The notes below the pieces were generated by a model, which saw only the letters and a list, made by a program, of their open reading frames with translations, did no database searches and had not been told where the DNA came from. 64,000 bases of DNA, from assembly GCF_026151205.1 (NCBI RefSeq), contig NC_087074.1:6696001-6760000 (forward strand). Direction: 5' to 3'. The translations under genes and the position numbers were made by a program. This document shows positions 12,401-27,400 of this stretch, in pieces (within the stretch, counting starts at the first letter, position 1; every line of letters begins with the position of its first letter). Source of the stretch: Bolinopsis microptera (taxonomy: Eukaryota; Ctenophora; Tentaculata; Lobata; Bolinopsidae).

Positions 12401-15400
12401 TTCTTTAACTCCCGCTCTACTACGTTCAGAAGGTCTGGGTTTTCAGCTGTTTTCTCTTGCTTTATGTCTTTTAGTGCCTTTTCAGGTTTGTTCCGGCTCA
12501 ACTGTTGAGTAGTTACAACATAATATGAGGTGGTTAGACTGAAATACCACAGATCAGGGTCAGTCGGATCTTCATCTTCGTTTGAATCCTCTGAAGCTGT
12601 GAGCGGGTCAGTGAGTGATTGTAGTTGTCGATGTCTCACGTGATGCCCAAATAAGGTGATGTAGTAACAAACCCCGAGTGTTGCTGCCACCAAAAGCAAC
12701 ATTTTTATCTGAAAGATTATTTTAGAGTGAAAATGAACAAATCGCGAACAAAGCTATAACGTAAATTAAAACAGTTTGGTATCAAGTCCATCGTGAAACA
12801 TGATAGCTTTAGACAATGAATTAAAACGAAAAACAAAAAATGAACATTTCTATCATATGAAATTGCCAGTATGCTGTTCTAGTAATTCAATTTTGCCATG
12901 ACTGAAATTATTATTTCAACGCTGGTCAACAACTTACAATGGACTGTAATTTCCTTCTCATCATAGTCTGGATAATGTCAAAGTTAAAACATCCTGATTC
13001 CTGCAATAATAAAACACTGGATGACACGGAGAAATCAGTTGAAAATATGAACTCTTAAAGTATTCAAAATGAGAGCAAATAATGAAAATAAGGCAAGAAA
13101 CAGCGCAAAACGAAACCAGCGATCACTCATTATTGGTTGTAATTTATACAGTGGACAGGTGATGACTGATGTCTACATGTACACCACTCTACATTCTATA
13201 ATGTACGTGAGACAGCAGTCATCACCTTGCCTTATTTTCATTATTTGCGGCAGTCTTACATTTACAAATAACATCACCATCAAACATCTCTAACTTGAAA
13301 GTAGCTAGCGATGATCATCAAGTAATCGATAATGGTCGAATGTAATGAAAAATATTAATGACATATTATGTAAAGAATATGATTTTAATACTTTCAACAC
13401 TACTTATTGAAAATCTTTTCAAAATAGTACATACATCAATGTAATTGCATGAAAATAACACGGTCAAAAAGTGATTTCTATGTACTATAATGACGGGAAA
13501 CCAGAACGTAGTTCGTGAAAAAATTATACCTACAAAATATGGTCCCTCACAAAACATTTCATACAATCAACACATATAAATGTAAGATATATAGTAATAG
13601 AGATGATTGTGCAATAATAAAATACAGCGTGCATAAAATATCATAATGTTAATAATTTGTTAACTTTTTAATGAAATAGATTATATCATACAATACTTTT
13701 AAAACCCAACCCACAACCCAACCCACCCCTAACCCCTTAAATAGTTTGGATCGGTTATTTTAAATTAGAGAATTGGCATTGGGAGAAATGAGATGCATCT
13801 AATCATTATCAGACAGGTAGAATTCAGCTATATAACAAATAATTTGAGGAAACGATGTGACAGAGTCGATATATTTTAATGTTGCCATGAGGTGGCAAGT
13901 CACCATATATCGCGGTCCGGTAGTTTCATTGCGTCTTGAAAAAAAAAAATATATGAAAGACTTATGGAACTGTCTAGACCTAAACACGGTACACTCTATT
14001 CTCCTTCCAGTTCTTACCTTCCAGACTCCAGTTCCTAGATCACGGTATTCTCCCCTTCAGTTCCTAGATACTGTATAGTGTAATAGTGTATTCCCTTTGA
14101 TCAACAGCTCAACACCACAGTAATGTATATCTACAAACAGATTATTGAATATTTGTAAAGTCACGGTACAGGTATGAATATATAACTGCACACTTCCGTG
14201 TTTTGGTGACCCCTTCAATATACATAATATGTCCCACTAATGACTAAAGGAGTTTATCGGGATGTTGGGCACCAGGATAGAAGCCACACTTCACCCACAC
14301 TTCACCCACACTTCACCCACTTACCCTAACACCAGTCACCTGCACACTTCTAACACACCCGCACTAGTAAGATGTGTTATTGGACACGTTGTGGAAATTT
14401 ACGTGGCAGTATTAATTGTGTACCCTGTATTATGTAACGCTAGTGGACCCTGCTGTATTACAAACCGGATTAGATTTAACTGTTTCTGTTGATCACCAAC
14501 ATGGGACAACCGCCAATAGTGTGAAATCTAACTAATTTCTTTTTTATTTGATTGAATTTCGGATCTGATTTTTACCGCTGATCTTTCATGATCTACATTG
14601 TAATATTAAGAATTAATTCGCGAGTTAAGTAAATCTCAAAAACGTGCCAGATATTGTAAGGATTATCGTTTTTCGTATATGCCACCTGACGCACCTTATA
14701 ATGGGAATGCCGCATGAATGAATTTTAGGAAGAAGAACAAGTCCCCGGGAGCGAGGTGTTTTTTTAAACGTGTTTTTACGTTCGTATTTTCTGAACAATT
14801 TGCCAATCATGCGCCCGTTGTTTCAAGTTTTCTATTCTGCGTGAATTTGGGTTGCCGTTTATTAATAGTTGATATTAACGTAAAGATTTTATTTGTACGC
14901 TTACTTGCAATATCTGAAAGCGACATCTGGAAATTCTTATCTGTCGGTTTAAATCTTCTATCAAGGGAACCTTAACCAATACCTTGTACAGACGTATTGG
15001 TATCTGTACACTGTACACTGTACACTGTACCTACACTGTACACTGAACACTGTACACTGTCTCTGAATCGTAATGTTATTAGTTAATTGGGTCCCTATAT
15101 AAATAAAGCTCTTGTTTTCCTGTAACTCTACCTCATACTTCATAAATTGCATTTTTGTGTCTGTCTTTTCTTTTTTGTGACCGTCCACTGTAAACTGTTC
15201 ACTGTACACTGTCCAGTGCACACATTATGTTCCTGCCCTATTTTTTACATTGACCCTTTTGTAAAAAGGTTATAGTGAAAGGTTACGAATAATATTATTA
15301 TTATATCGAGTCCATAACCCAAGGTTCTAGGAACGCTTCAACTTTATCAAAACTGATGAAAAGGAAGGTCAAGTCCATTGTGAGTTAATTTTCAACCCTT

Positions 15401-18400
15401 AATGATTTCTTAGCTGCTTTTTTAAATTTAAGGGATGCTATAACAACACCATCGTCTAAAGTCTCCAAGAAATCTAACATCTATTTTGACATCTATTTGA
15501 TATTTTCATTTCTGATTGATTTTTTTCAGGTTAAGATACTGGTTTTGGTAGCAGCAACATTTGCAGTTGTAGAATACGGACGAGGACAGCTCGAACTGCT
15601 CAATATCTCATTTACTGAAGATGTAAAGCCAACTGATGTAAAGCCAGCTGATAATCAACAGTGGTTTTTTACTACTTCTGATACATATATCACCAAACAA
15701 TCTTTGGATCAGTCTGCTCCAAAATCAGAGGAGAAACAAAACAGAATTGACGAAGGGAAACCAGTTGAGCACACTAAACAGTCGGATAACTCACCTGATA
15801 TAAACGAATATGAGGTACCATCTCAACACACCTCCGAACTCACTCAAACACTAAGGCAAGTCACTTCTGGACACAAGATAAGGAAGACTTTACATGCTAC
15901 TACTGCAGAACCCTATCTGGAGAATAAAAAGTTATCAGAGTATAATGACCAAAGTGATGGTCTTCATAACTCACCAGCATATCAAGCGTTACAAAAGCGT
16001 TTGGATGTTTTATTCGAGGAGTCGAAGGACATTTTTGATCTTTTACCATATAAATATCTCCCTGATTATAAGAGTTTTTGTTGGTATGATAGCCAGGACG
16101 TATTTCAATGTCTAGCTTCTGTTTATTTAGCGGGAATGCCAAAATGTGGCACCACAGACCTCTTCCAGAAGTTAATGTGGCACCCAGAACTGACTACACA
16201 ATCTCATCATACTGACGGTGGCTCTGAAAAGGAGACCGTCTATTGGACGAGAAAACGTGTAGGGCGACCAGGTAGTTTCATGGCAAACCCGAGGGTTCCG
16301 CCTCCTAAACAACCCTTCAGCGAGTTTCTACACGGCACTGGGGCGGAGAGAGTGAAGAGTTACAAAGATAGGAGAATAGTTGATGGAACTCCTTCTCTCC
16401 TGTGGGATTTGGGAGGGTGGGAAACTAGGTATCCTGGCTTAGACGAACCTCCGTACTCTAATGCAGACTTGATCCATGCTGTTACACCAGATGCTAAAAT
16501 ATTGGCCATACTTAGAAATCCTACTGATAGACTATATTCAGAGTACCTCTATTTCTGGAAAGGATCAAAAATGAGAAACGAGGTTCGAAGCCCTCAGACA
16601 TTTCACATGGATGTTCGCAGAGAAACTAGAAAATTTAATAGATGTCTTGAGAGTAATTCACTCAGAAATTGTTGTTACTCTTCAGGATATAGTCTCAGAC
16701 TGCGGGTTGCTCTTGGTGTTTATATTTGCTACATCAGAGACTTTTTAGAAGTGTTTGGGGATAATTTTCTAGTTGTTACAATGGAAGAATATCATTTGTA
16801 TCCAACAGAAACACTTAATAACATTTTTTATCATATAGGAGTTTCAGAACCTAAATTAGAAGATTTGCATAGTTTTTTAGAGTCTTCTAAAACTTATAAT
16901 GTGAATAGCAATGTTAAGGAAGAAGTTGGTGATATGCTCCCCGAAACCAAAGATTTGTTGGATACGTTTTACGCCCCTTATAACTTTGCTCTTGCCGAGC
17001 TTCTGGCTGATTCAAGGCTTCTCTTCCGTAATTAAAGCTAATTAACCTTCTCTTGGTTGGAAAGCAATCGATTTCTCGCTGATTGTGCATGATTTAGGTA
17101 AACAAAATATTTTGTATCTCTACTATCTCGTATTATTTAGCTTATGACAAGTAAAGAGATATTTGATATTTAGCTATTTGTTTTAACTTTTAGGGAAAAA
17201 TTAAACTTGAGCGTTGCGGTTGTTTTTAACTATCCTTTTTTTAGAACTTTTATTTGATAATGGTTGGAATTATTGATATTTATTCCGAATCGCATACAAA
17301 TCTTGTGACTTATTTTTACTAATGCAGATTTAACTTGACTTGTGATAATTTATTAGAACACACAACAAAGGTTGACACAGCTGTAAAATAGGACATTGAT
17401 AAGTCTGTCTCGCGAGAATTGGCCGATATGTTATTAAAACGAATGACTGAATGGCAGCTCTTTCATCACATGGGTGGTCGTTGGTCATCCGTCAGGCAGA
17501 CAGACAGAAAGAAACTTTCGAATTATAAGTAAAATTTTGATTTAAACTAAAATTAAAATGTGAGTAAATGTTAACCAACTTAACACAAAATACATTTTAG
17601 TTGTATTGAGTGCACCAATAGAATTAACAAGTATGGATTAAAATCCTCATCTTTCCTCATTAAAAAGGAGCTGTCTATCTAGCAATAACAATGATAACAG
17701 TCATACTAATATAGTATCAAACGAATCTTTGTTCCACAAGGATCAATTATAAAAATGTTTGCGGAGTTTTTTCGAATCGTTTTTATAAAAATATATGTAC
17801 ATACGAGCGTCGAGAATGAACTAAAATCGGCGCGAATAACGAAATGGTCTACTTGATGTATCAAGCTATCGTGTACTGTAGACCCTGTCTCACGTTGTGA
17901 CCTCAACTATTTGCCACGTCTGGAAAATATCCTGCTTAAATTTAAAATAGAGAACGGAGACGCAAAAACGTAAACAGAAAATATTAATATAGACATCTTT
18001 GTTTTATTTGAATGCAGGAGAATTTCCATGTTATTGTCTACCACCATTTTGTGTCCTTCTTTTAAACGTTTATCGTGAGCTTAGGTAGCTTAGGTAACAC
18101 AGAGGTTCTCTAGGAACTAATGTTATTAGTGAAGGAAGTCATTTTCTATCCCAAATGTTGCAGGTATAGCAATCAACCTTGACTAAATGGTCGCCTTTCA
18201 TCCATGAAGTGCGCGCGTTCGTGTCTTTGACGTCATTCGTGGGGACACTGGTGGTCAACAGCCAACCGCAAGAAGATATTAACCAATTGGTCACAATAAT
18301 TGGTATTAACGCCAACTAAACCTAGTAATTGGTCACTATAATTATATTTACAACCACTAAACCCAGTAATTTATACCCCTACAAGGATAGTTCATACCTT

Positions 18401-21400
18401 GAAAGCTAGGTCTATTGCCGCAGTAAAGTTAGCTCTTCCGTATATTTGCACTTTATCTAGGGACTGTTTCAAGTTATCTTTTATTTCTTTTGTTCCTACA
18501 AGAAAATGAATGTATTAGAAATATATTATACAACAAATAGTCGCAAAATCATGATGAAACCACATTTTAAATTGATTTTATAGTATTATATTTATACTTA
18601 TAGGAGCTAATTATCCAGTAATTTTAGCAATTTTTATTACGTACCTTTTTCGAGGGTTGAATTAAAACAATCAGAAGGCATGAAGGGGTCCTTGTTAACC
18701 GCAATTATGTTAAGGAAGTCGTACGATGGTAAGTGGTTAAAGAGAACTTTAACCAGATTCTGAAACAAAATACTTTTACTTATAAAGTATCATAGAACGG
18801 CTACTATACTTTTCTTGGATTATTTTGATCGTTATAGTTATACGTTCGTCAATTCGAGAATTACAATTCATTCAAAGCAGGAGGATTAGGAATGATACTT
18901 ACTTTAGGTTCACAAAGTCCTGTCCCAAAACCTCCTGCCCCAGAGTCTCCTGCCCAAGGACCTTATCTCTAATTCCTACCCTATTCCTAACCCAAACCCC
19001 GAAGCTAAGTGTAACCCCTACCATAACCCTATACAACTGGGACTCGAGGCTCTGAAATGCAATTATCGGTAAGAGCACGACATAACCGTGGTTACCGTGG
19101 TACATACAGGGTGGGCCAAAAGTCAGTGTGCAAACGTTGGGTCTTATACCTCCGCCGTGTTTTATATTTGAGAGCTGTTGCTTTGCAGATGGCATACTGT
19201 ACTTACTGGTTCGAGGATTCCGTCGTCAAAATTTGAAAATTCGAATATTTTAGACCACGCCCATTCAATATTAAAACACCTATATTGTTTTCTCTGAACA
19301 TGCTGAACGCCTACATTTTTCAGAGACGGTAGATTATTAAATGTTGCATATGATCTGAAAACATGAGGCAAAACGTACATTACTGGAGCTGGACGATGGT
19401 AACAATAGTAACGATGGTAACGATGGTAACGATGGTAACGATGGTAACGATGGTAACCCTTACTTTTGCTATGCTCTGCGCAATACCATCCATGCTTCCG
19501 GAAAAGTCGACCAAGAAAAGAACATCTTTCGGCGGTGATATTGCTTCTATGTACCTGTTGGGAGGATATTATTAATTGGTCATTGAACAAAAATTGAGAA
19601 AAACAGTGAAATTTGGGTCGCAGAAAAATGCCCCATTTTCAAAAATGAAATTTTACAGTTTTGACTGAATTTCTCATCCGTAACCAATCAATCAGTTAAA
19701 AATGGATGGCATATGAAATGATTCAGGTGCTGGAAGTTTGATTTATGCCAGAGGAAGCTCACTCCAGAAAGCTTAACAAAACGAAAATTCATATTTTCCA
19801 ATTTCTATCCCATGAAAATCCCAAATGAAAATTTCTAAACACAAATTTGACAGATTTGATGATATTTTTGCCCAGGAACCAATTAGTCAGTTAATTGATG
19901 GTGGTATGAAACCAAATTGAGGTACTAGGAGTCAAAATTCCGAATAAAATTGTAAAATCATATTGTCCCAATTTGGGACAATATGATTTTACAATTTTAT
20001 TCCTGATATTTTTGCCCAGGAACCAATTAGTCAGTTAATTGATGATGGTATGAAACCAAATTGAGGTACTGGGAGTCAAAATTCCGAATAAAATTGTAAA
20101 ATCATATTGTCCCCATCTCTGTCCCATTTTCAGTTTTTGAAGATGAAATTTCCAGGACCCAAATTTTACAGTTTTTATTGCTTTTTTCACCCGCAACCCA
20201 TAAGTAAGTCAACTATAGATGCCAAATGACACGATCGAGGTGCTGAAATTTTGATTTCGGTCGGAGGAAGCCCACAGCAGAAAGCCTAACAAAACGAAAA
20301 GTTGTATTTTCAAAATCCTGTCCCATTTTCAAATATGAAATTTTCTGAACACAAATTTGACAGATTGGATGATATTTTTGCCCAGGAACCAATTAGTCAG
20401 TTAATAGATGATGGTATGAAACCAAATTGAGGTACTAGGAGTCAAAATTCCGAATAAAATTGTAAAATCATATTGTCCCAATCTCTGTCCCATTTTCAGT
20501 TTTTGAAGATGAAATTTCCAGGACCCAAATTTTACAGTTTTTACTGCTTTTTTCACCCGCAACCCATTAGTAAGTCAACTATAGATGCCAAATGACACGA
20601 TCGAGGTGCTGAAATTTTGATTTCGGTCGGAGGAAGCCCACAGCAGAAAGCCTAACAAAACGAAAAGTTGTATTTTCAAAATCCTGTCCCATTTTCAAAT
20701 ATGAAATTTTCTGAACACAAATTTGACAGATTGGATGATATTTTTGCCCAGGAACCAATTAGTCAGTTAATTGATGATGGTATGAAACCAAATTGAGGTA
20801 CTGGGAGTCAAAATTCCGAATAAAATTGTAAAATCATATTGTCCCAATCTCTGTCCCATTTTCAGTTTTTGAAGATGAAATTTCCAGGACCCAAATTTTA
20901 CAGTTTTTACTGCTTTTTTCACCCGCAACCCATTAGTAAGTCAACTATAGATGCCAAATGACTCTATTGAGGTGCTGAAATTTTGATTTCGGTCGGAGGA
21001 AGCCCACAGCAGAAAGCCTAACAAAACGAAAAGTTGTATTTTCAAAATCCTGTCCCATTTTCAAATATGAAATTTTCTGAACACAAATTTGACAGATTGG
21101 ATGATATTTTTGCCCAGGAACCAATTAGTCAGTTAATTGATGATGGTATGAAACCAAATTGAGGTACTGGGAGTCAAAATTCCGAATAAAATTGTAAAAT
21201 CATATTGTCCCAATCTCTGTCCCATTTTCAGTTTTTGAAGATGAAATTTCCAGGACCCAAATTTTACAGTTTTTACTGCTTTTTTCACATGCAACCCATT
21301 AGTAAGTCAACTTTAGATGCCAAATGACACGATCGAGGTGCTGAAATTTTGATTTCGGTCGGAGAAAGCCCACAGCAGAAAGCCTAACAAAACGAAAAGT

Positions 21401-24400
21401 TGTATTTTCAAAATCCTGTCCCATTTTCAAATATGAAATTTTCTGAACACAAATTTGACAGATTGGATGATATTTTTGCCCAGGAACCAATTAGTCAGTT
21501 AATTGATGATGGTATGAAACCAAATTGAGGTACTGGGAGTCAAAATTCCGAATACAATTGTAAAATCATATTGTCCCAATCTCTGTCCCATTTTCAGTTT
21601 TTGAAGATGAAATTTCCAGGACCCAAATTTTACAGTTTTGACTGCTTTTTTCACCCGCAACCCATTAGTAAGTCAACTATAGATGCCAAATGACACGATC
21701 GAAGTGCTGAAATTTTGATTTCGGTCGGAGGAAGCCCACAGCAGAAAGCCTAACAAAACGAAAAGTTGTATTTTCAAAATCCTGTCCCATTTTCAAATAT
21801 GAAATTTTCTGAACACAAATTTGAAATGAAATGAAAATGAAATGAAATAATGTGCTTGTATACCGCCCATATGGTTAGCAACTGACACAAGTGCCAGGTA
21901 CTAACCATGTCAGAGCGGTTCTAAAGGGTGAGGTGAAAATATCCAGCAACAAACAACTAAATCATCTCAAAAACAAATCTATTTAGGAAAATTAAAACTT
22001 TAAATATATCATATAGTAATCATAGGAAGATTTATTGATATATACCACACTACGATTAACAATAAACCACCAGAAAACTCTTCAAAAATAACATAATATA
22101 CTTATAGGAATCAAAAGAAGAATTATTAATATGTTAATACACATGGCACTAAGAAATAAAGATACACCCTACAACAAATCATAAGAACAAAGAAAAAACA
22201 GCACTAATCACATACGGTCATATAAATAATGTTTAAGGGTACCTTTGAAACTGTCTACGTTGCGTAGTGATCGTATCTCCCAGGGAAGTGAGTTCCAAGC
22301 AGTTGGTGCGTAGTTGGTGAATCGACGTTGATCAATCTTACTATTTGTAGTTTTAGGAGTCTTTAGTCTGTAACAATCTCCTTCTACTTTTGATCTTGTA
22401 CTAGCTATTGTCAATGGGTTTTCAATCACTACAAGATTCTGTATGTAGGCCGGTGCAATCCCATGCACAGCTTTATAAGTTAACAGGCAGACTTTAAAGA
22501 AAATCCTTTGGTCAAGAGGAAGGATATGTGCTCTCTTGTAGTAGGGAAGTAGGTCCTCTGATCGGTCTTTGATGTTGTAGATGAACCGTATGGCACCATT
22601 GAGGGTTGATCTTAGCTTGTTTAGTCGTGTCTTTGGTAGGTTCATGTAAAGAGAATTACAGTAGTCGAGCTTTGATATTACAAGCTGTGTTACCATCATG
22701 AGTTTCACTCCTTCATCCAGATAGCGCCCAATCGTCCTTAGATTCATCATTGTCCAGCTGCATTTCTGTTTGACACTATTAATTTGTCTTTCCATGGTAA
22801 GAGACTTATCAAACTTTACCCCAAGACTCTTCCAGCTGTCACCTTTACATTCAGTTGGAGTGATAGTTGTGTTTCCGAACTGAATCGTCACCTCCATTTT
22901 GCAGTCTTTAAGAACTTTTGATTTGCCTAGGACAAGTAGTTCTGTCTTCGACTCATTGAGTTTCATAAAGTTTCCAACCATCCAATGCTTGATTTCCGAG
23001 AGACATCTATTTATCCGATCTTTGACATCTGCAAGTTCGCTTGGGAAGCTTGGATGAAAAGATATGTATAACTGAGAGTCATCCGCATATAGCTGGATGT
23101 CTAGTCCAAATTTGGCAGCAATATTCTGAAGGTCTTTAATGTAGAGTATAAACAAGATGGGCCCTAGTAGGGATCCCTGAGGGACTCCAAAGAGGAGTTC
23201 AAGAAGAGACGAGATAGTATCGCCAATCTTTACACAGAAATATCTGCTCTCAAGGTATGATCTCATCCATTGAAGGGCTTTCCCAGTTACACCATAATGC
23301 TTGAAAAGTTTCTCAAGGAGGATTTCGTGATCAATAGTGTCGAAAGCTGCACTGAGATCCAGGAGTACCACAGCCACGATGTTACCTGCTTGAATCTCCT
23401 TGTTTATGTCGTCAGTCATCCTGACAAGAAGGGTCTCACAGCTGTGCTGTGGGCGGTATCCAGACTGGACAGGGCAGTGAAGGTTGTTTGTGTCCAGATG
23501 GTCATTCAACTGGTTCAGTACAATTCTTTCCAGGAGCTTGGATATAGCAGAAAGGTTCGATACTGGTCTATAGTTACTTAAACTGTCAACATCAGCGTTC
23601 TCTTTCTTAAGGGTTGGCTTAATAACCGCTTTCTTCATTTGAGAAGGAAATGATCCTGTCTTAGTAGACGTGTTTAGGATGTGCAGGAGTACAGGTGTTA
23701 GCTCATCCACACAGCTCTTCAGTAGGAATGAAGGAATGGGATCCAGACAGCAGAACTTGTTACTCATCATTTTAACCAATTTTCTGAGGTCTTCAGCACT
23801 GATAGGGGAAAACGTGTCAAGAGTTGAAACATAATCAGGTTCACCTGAAGGAGCAAGTGTTTCCTCCGGGACATTTTTGGATGCATCCAATTCAATGTCT
23901 TTCCGTATTTTGTTAACTTTCTCAGCAAAGAAGTCTTTGAAATCCTCTGACAGTTTTCCAGGGTCTTGATGTTTGGGGAGATCCTGTGTCTCGTTACCAA
24001 GAAGTCTGTTAAGCTTCTTGTAAAGGGCCTTTGAGTCTCCTGCTGATGCTCGAAGCGACTCTTTGTTATAAGAACATCTCTTCACAAACTCTAAACTAAC
24101 AAATCTATCTCTGAGATCTATGTAGTCTTTCCTGGTACCCTTTCCTTTGCGCCATGCACGTTCGGCTGCTCTCCTCTTTTGACGTAGCAAACTAAGGTCT
24201 AAGTCAAGCCACGGCATGGGTTTCTTCCGAAATTTCTTCTTTATAACAGGACAGTGCTTATCCATGAGTTGAGTAAGGACAGAGTTATACAGTGAAGTCG
24301 CTTCTTCAGCAGTTAAAATTGGATCAATAGTTGACAGGTTGGAATTCCTTAGATCATCCTTAAAAATTTCAATGTCTATGGATTTGAAATTTCTGTAGCT

Positions 24401-27400
24401 CAGAAATTTGCCATTATCATTTTTACTAAGTCGAGTGTCAACATCGAAGAGTACTAGAAAATGGTCTGAGGAAGTTCTTGACTGAACAATGTTAAAATTG
24501 CTGATCTTGTTCTCAAGAGACTGGGTAGAGATCACTAGGTCCAGGGTACCGCCCTGATTATGAGTTGGGACTATTGGAACATGTTGTCGGAGGTTGTACT
24601 GAGCTAGCAAGTCCAGAAACTTCTTTGGATAGTGTTCATCGGGTCTTTCAACATGAAAATTGAAATCCCCAGTCAAGAGAGGGTTTCCTGGCTTTGCACA
24701 CAGTATTTTAAGGTATTCTTCAAACTCCTTTAGGAAGTCACATTCTGTGTACCTTGCTTTCTTTGTGTAGGGGGGTCGGTAGATGTTTACTAGTCTCAGC
24801 AACTCTGATTCAGCACTCAGAAGTGATTCCATCACTTGAAATGACTTAAACTTGGTCACTTTGGTATTAGGCTTCAGTTCAATCGAACTTCTGTAAACCA
24901 TTGCTATACCACCTCCACTGCGGTGTTTTCTAGGATCAGAAAGAATGCTCCAGCCACTATCTTTTATCTCAGTGAGTTTTGCTTTGTCGCCATCTCGAAG
25001 AAATGTTTCTTGCATAAAACAAATGTCACAGTCTGTTTCCCACAAATGTTCTAAAACACCAACAGTCTTGTTTAAAAGAGATCGGACATTGAAAGTTCCA
25101 CATCTCAACTTCTTCCTAGTCTCATCTTTTGGTCCTTGACCCTCTGGCGATAGGCGTTTTTTATCTGCTCCGTGCATCCTGCAGTTCTAGACATGACTCG
25201 TTCTTTTTCTCTTATAAAGAATGGACAAAGATTATCAGCAGCTTTATGCGTCTTTGCAGCATTTTTCTCTGTGGCACTTTTACTATTAAAGCAGTTAGAA
25301 CACTTTATCCGATCAGTCCTATTTTTTATCCTGTTTTCACAGTCTTTAGAAGTATGTGCTCCAGCACAGTAGAAACATGTAGGAGAGGCATCTTTTAGCT
25401 TGCAGTACTGTGACTTTGCCATATGGCCAAATTGCTGGCAGTGGTAACATTGTACTACATGGAGTCGGTCATATACACGATGTCTTTGTAGGCCTAGGTA
25501 TATATAGTCACCACATTTTCTGATGACTTCTCTAGCCTCTATGGGCAGTTGAATGACAGCAAATTTTTCTTTGATATCATAGTAGACTACTTTGACATTA
25601 GCATCCTTCATACCTGTGTTCTTTTCCAATAGTTCATCAAGGATCTTTTCTTTGCTGTCAAAATCAAGGTGAATGTCAGATATTGTTAGTTTGGGATCTA
25701 ACTTCTTTGGTTCTACTGACTTTGAATTGACTTTAACTGACTTACACTTTTTTGTCAGCGCTCTTTCCGCTTCTTTGATGTCCTCTTCAGTAGTAAAACT
25801 CAGCACTGTTGTACCATTACTTACCCGTTCATCTTTAACTCGGACACCTTTAAGAGAGTTCTTCACGTCCTTACGATAAACTTCGGTCCATTCATGGTTA
25901 GTGATAGTAGTCTCTGTATCATCCTCGTTCACTGGTGACTTGGCTATAGTAATCGTGTGCCTTGCTGGCAGGGGCTTCTCTATTGGGAGGTTAGCTTGCA
26001 GGGATTCCGCAGGGGAAATGGCAGCCACTGAAATAGCTTCTTTCAGAAGATTAGGTAGGACTTCACTCAATTGTCTCTTAATTATGTTTTCTAGAGTTTG
26101 GCTGTCCTGTTCCGGAAGGGGGACAAGTGAGGTCTTTGCTAGATCAATAGCTCTGGTTGCAATGATGTATAGTTCTTTACAAACCTTGAAAATATGTTCT
26201 TTGTTGTTGCTGGTGGGTATATCTGTTAAAATCTTTGCTTCGTGGATTGTTTTCTTACCTTGAAAGGACTTTTCGTTGATTAGGTCGAGCTCTTCTTCCA
26301 GTTTCTTCAAGTCATCCATATCTGCTAGGTCCTATACCCAAGATAAGCTGTAAGTTTTTAGAAAAACTTAAACAGCTACAGTAACGTAGATCTGGGTGTG
26401 TATGATAACAACTTAACAATAGAAACCTCAAATTATTTGTTATATAGTAGTGTTGAAAGTATTAAAAACTTAATGAATTATTTATAGATAATGTATTAGA
26501 TTTTATTAATTACTTTGACAGATCGGATTATATTTTTGCCCAGGAACCAATTAGTCAGTTAATTGATGATGGTATGAAACCAAATTGAGGTACTGGGAGT
26601 CAAAATTCCGAATAAAATTGTAAAATCATATTGTCCCAATCTCTGTCCCATTTTCAGTTTTTGAAGATGAAATTTCCAGGACCCAAATTTTACAGTTTTT
26701 ACTGCTTTTTTCACCCGCAACCCATTAGTCAGTCAACTATAGATGCCAAATGACTCAATTGAGGTGCTGAAATTTTGATTTCGGTCATAGGAAGCCCACA
26801 GCAGAAAGCCTAACAAAACGAAAAGTTGTATTTTCAAAATCCTGTCCTATTTTCAAATATGAAATTTTCTGAACACAAATTTGACAGATTGGATGATATT
26901 TTTGCCCAGGAACCAATTAGTCAGTTAATTGATGATGGTATGAAACCAAATTGAGGTACTGGGAGTCAAAATTCTGAATAAAATTGTAAAATCATATTGT
27001 CCCAATCTCTGTCCCATTTTCAGTTTTTGAAGATGAAATTTCCAGGACCCAAATTTTACAGTTTTGACTGCTTTTTTCACCCGCAACCCATTAGTAAGTC
27101 AACTATAGATGCCAAATGACACGATCGAGGTGCTGAAATTTTGATTTCGGTCGGAGGAAGCCCACAGCAGAAAGCCTAACAAAACGAAAAGTTGTATTTT
27201 CCAAATCCTGTCCCATTTTCAAATATGAAATTTTCTGAACACAAATTTGACAGATTGGATGATATTTTTGCCCAGGAACCAATTAGTCAGTTAATTGATG
27301 ATGGTATGAAACCAAATTGAGGTACTGGGAGTCAAAATTCTGAATAAAATTGTAAAATCATATTGTCCCAATCTCTGTCCCATTTTCAGTTTTTGAAGAT

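Larger units (their letters stand above)
21825..26513 (-). mobile_element. LINE retrotransposon, CR1/L2 type, with both ORFs open
   Basis: Non-LTR retrotransposon inserted in the satellite array. ORF1 (26319-25105) and ORF2 (25177-22208) are uninterrupted and overlap by 73 nt. The 3' end carries a TTTCA-type microsatellite tail (21825-21855), as seen in CR1/L2-like elements. Flanks show TTTGA at 21820-21824 and 26514-26518, consistent with a 5-bp target duplication of satellite sequence ATTTGACAG. Intact ORFs imply a recent insertion. Confidence 0.9.

Noticed and set aside
15497-15529. N-terminal extension of sulfotransferase copy 3 read through from 15497
   Set aside because: This is intron ending TTTTTTCAG; the true start is the small exon at 15356-15379, as in copies 1 and 2.
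19162-19590. 142-residue minus-strand ORF taken as a whole gene
   Set aside because: Only 19464-19554 is coding, and in a different frame from this ORF (YIEAISPPKDVLFLVDFSGS); the His-Arg-Tyr part is the 9-bp repeat.
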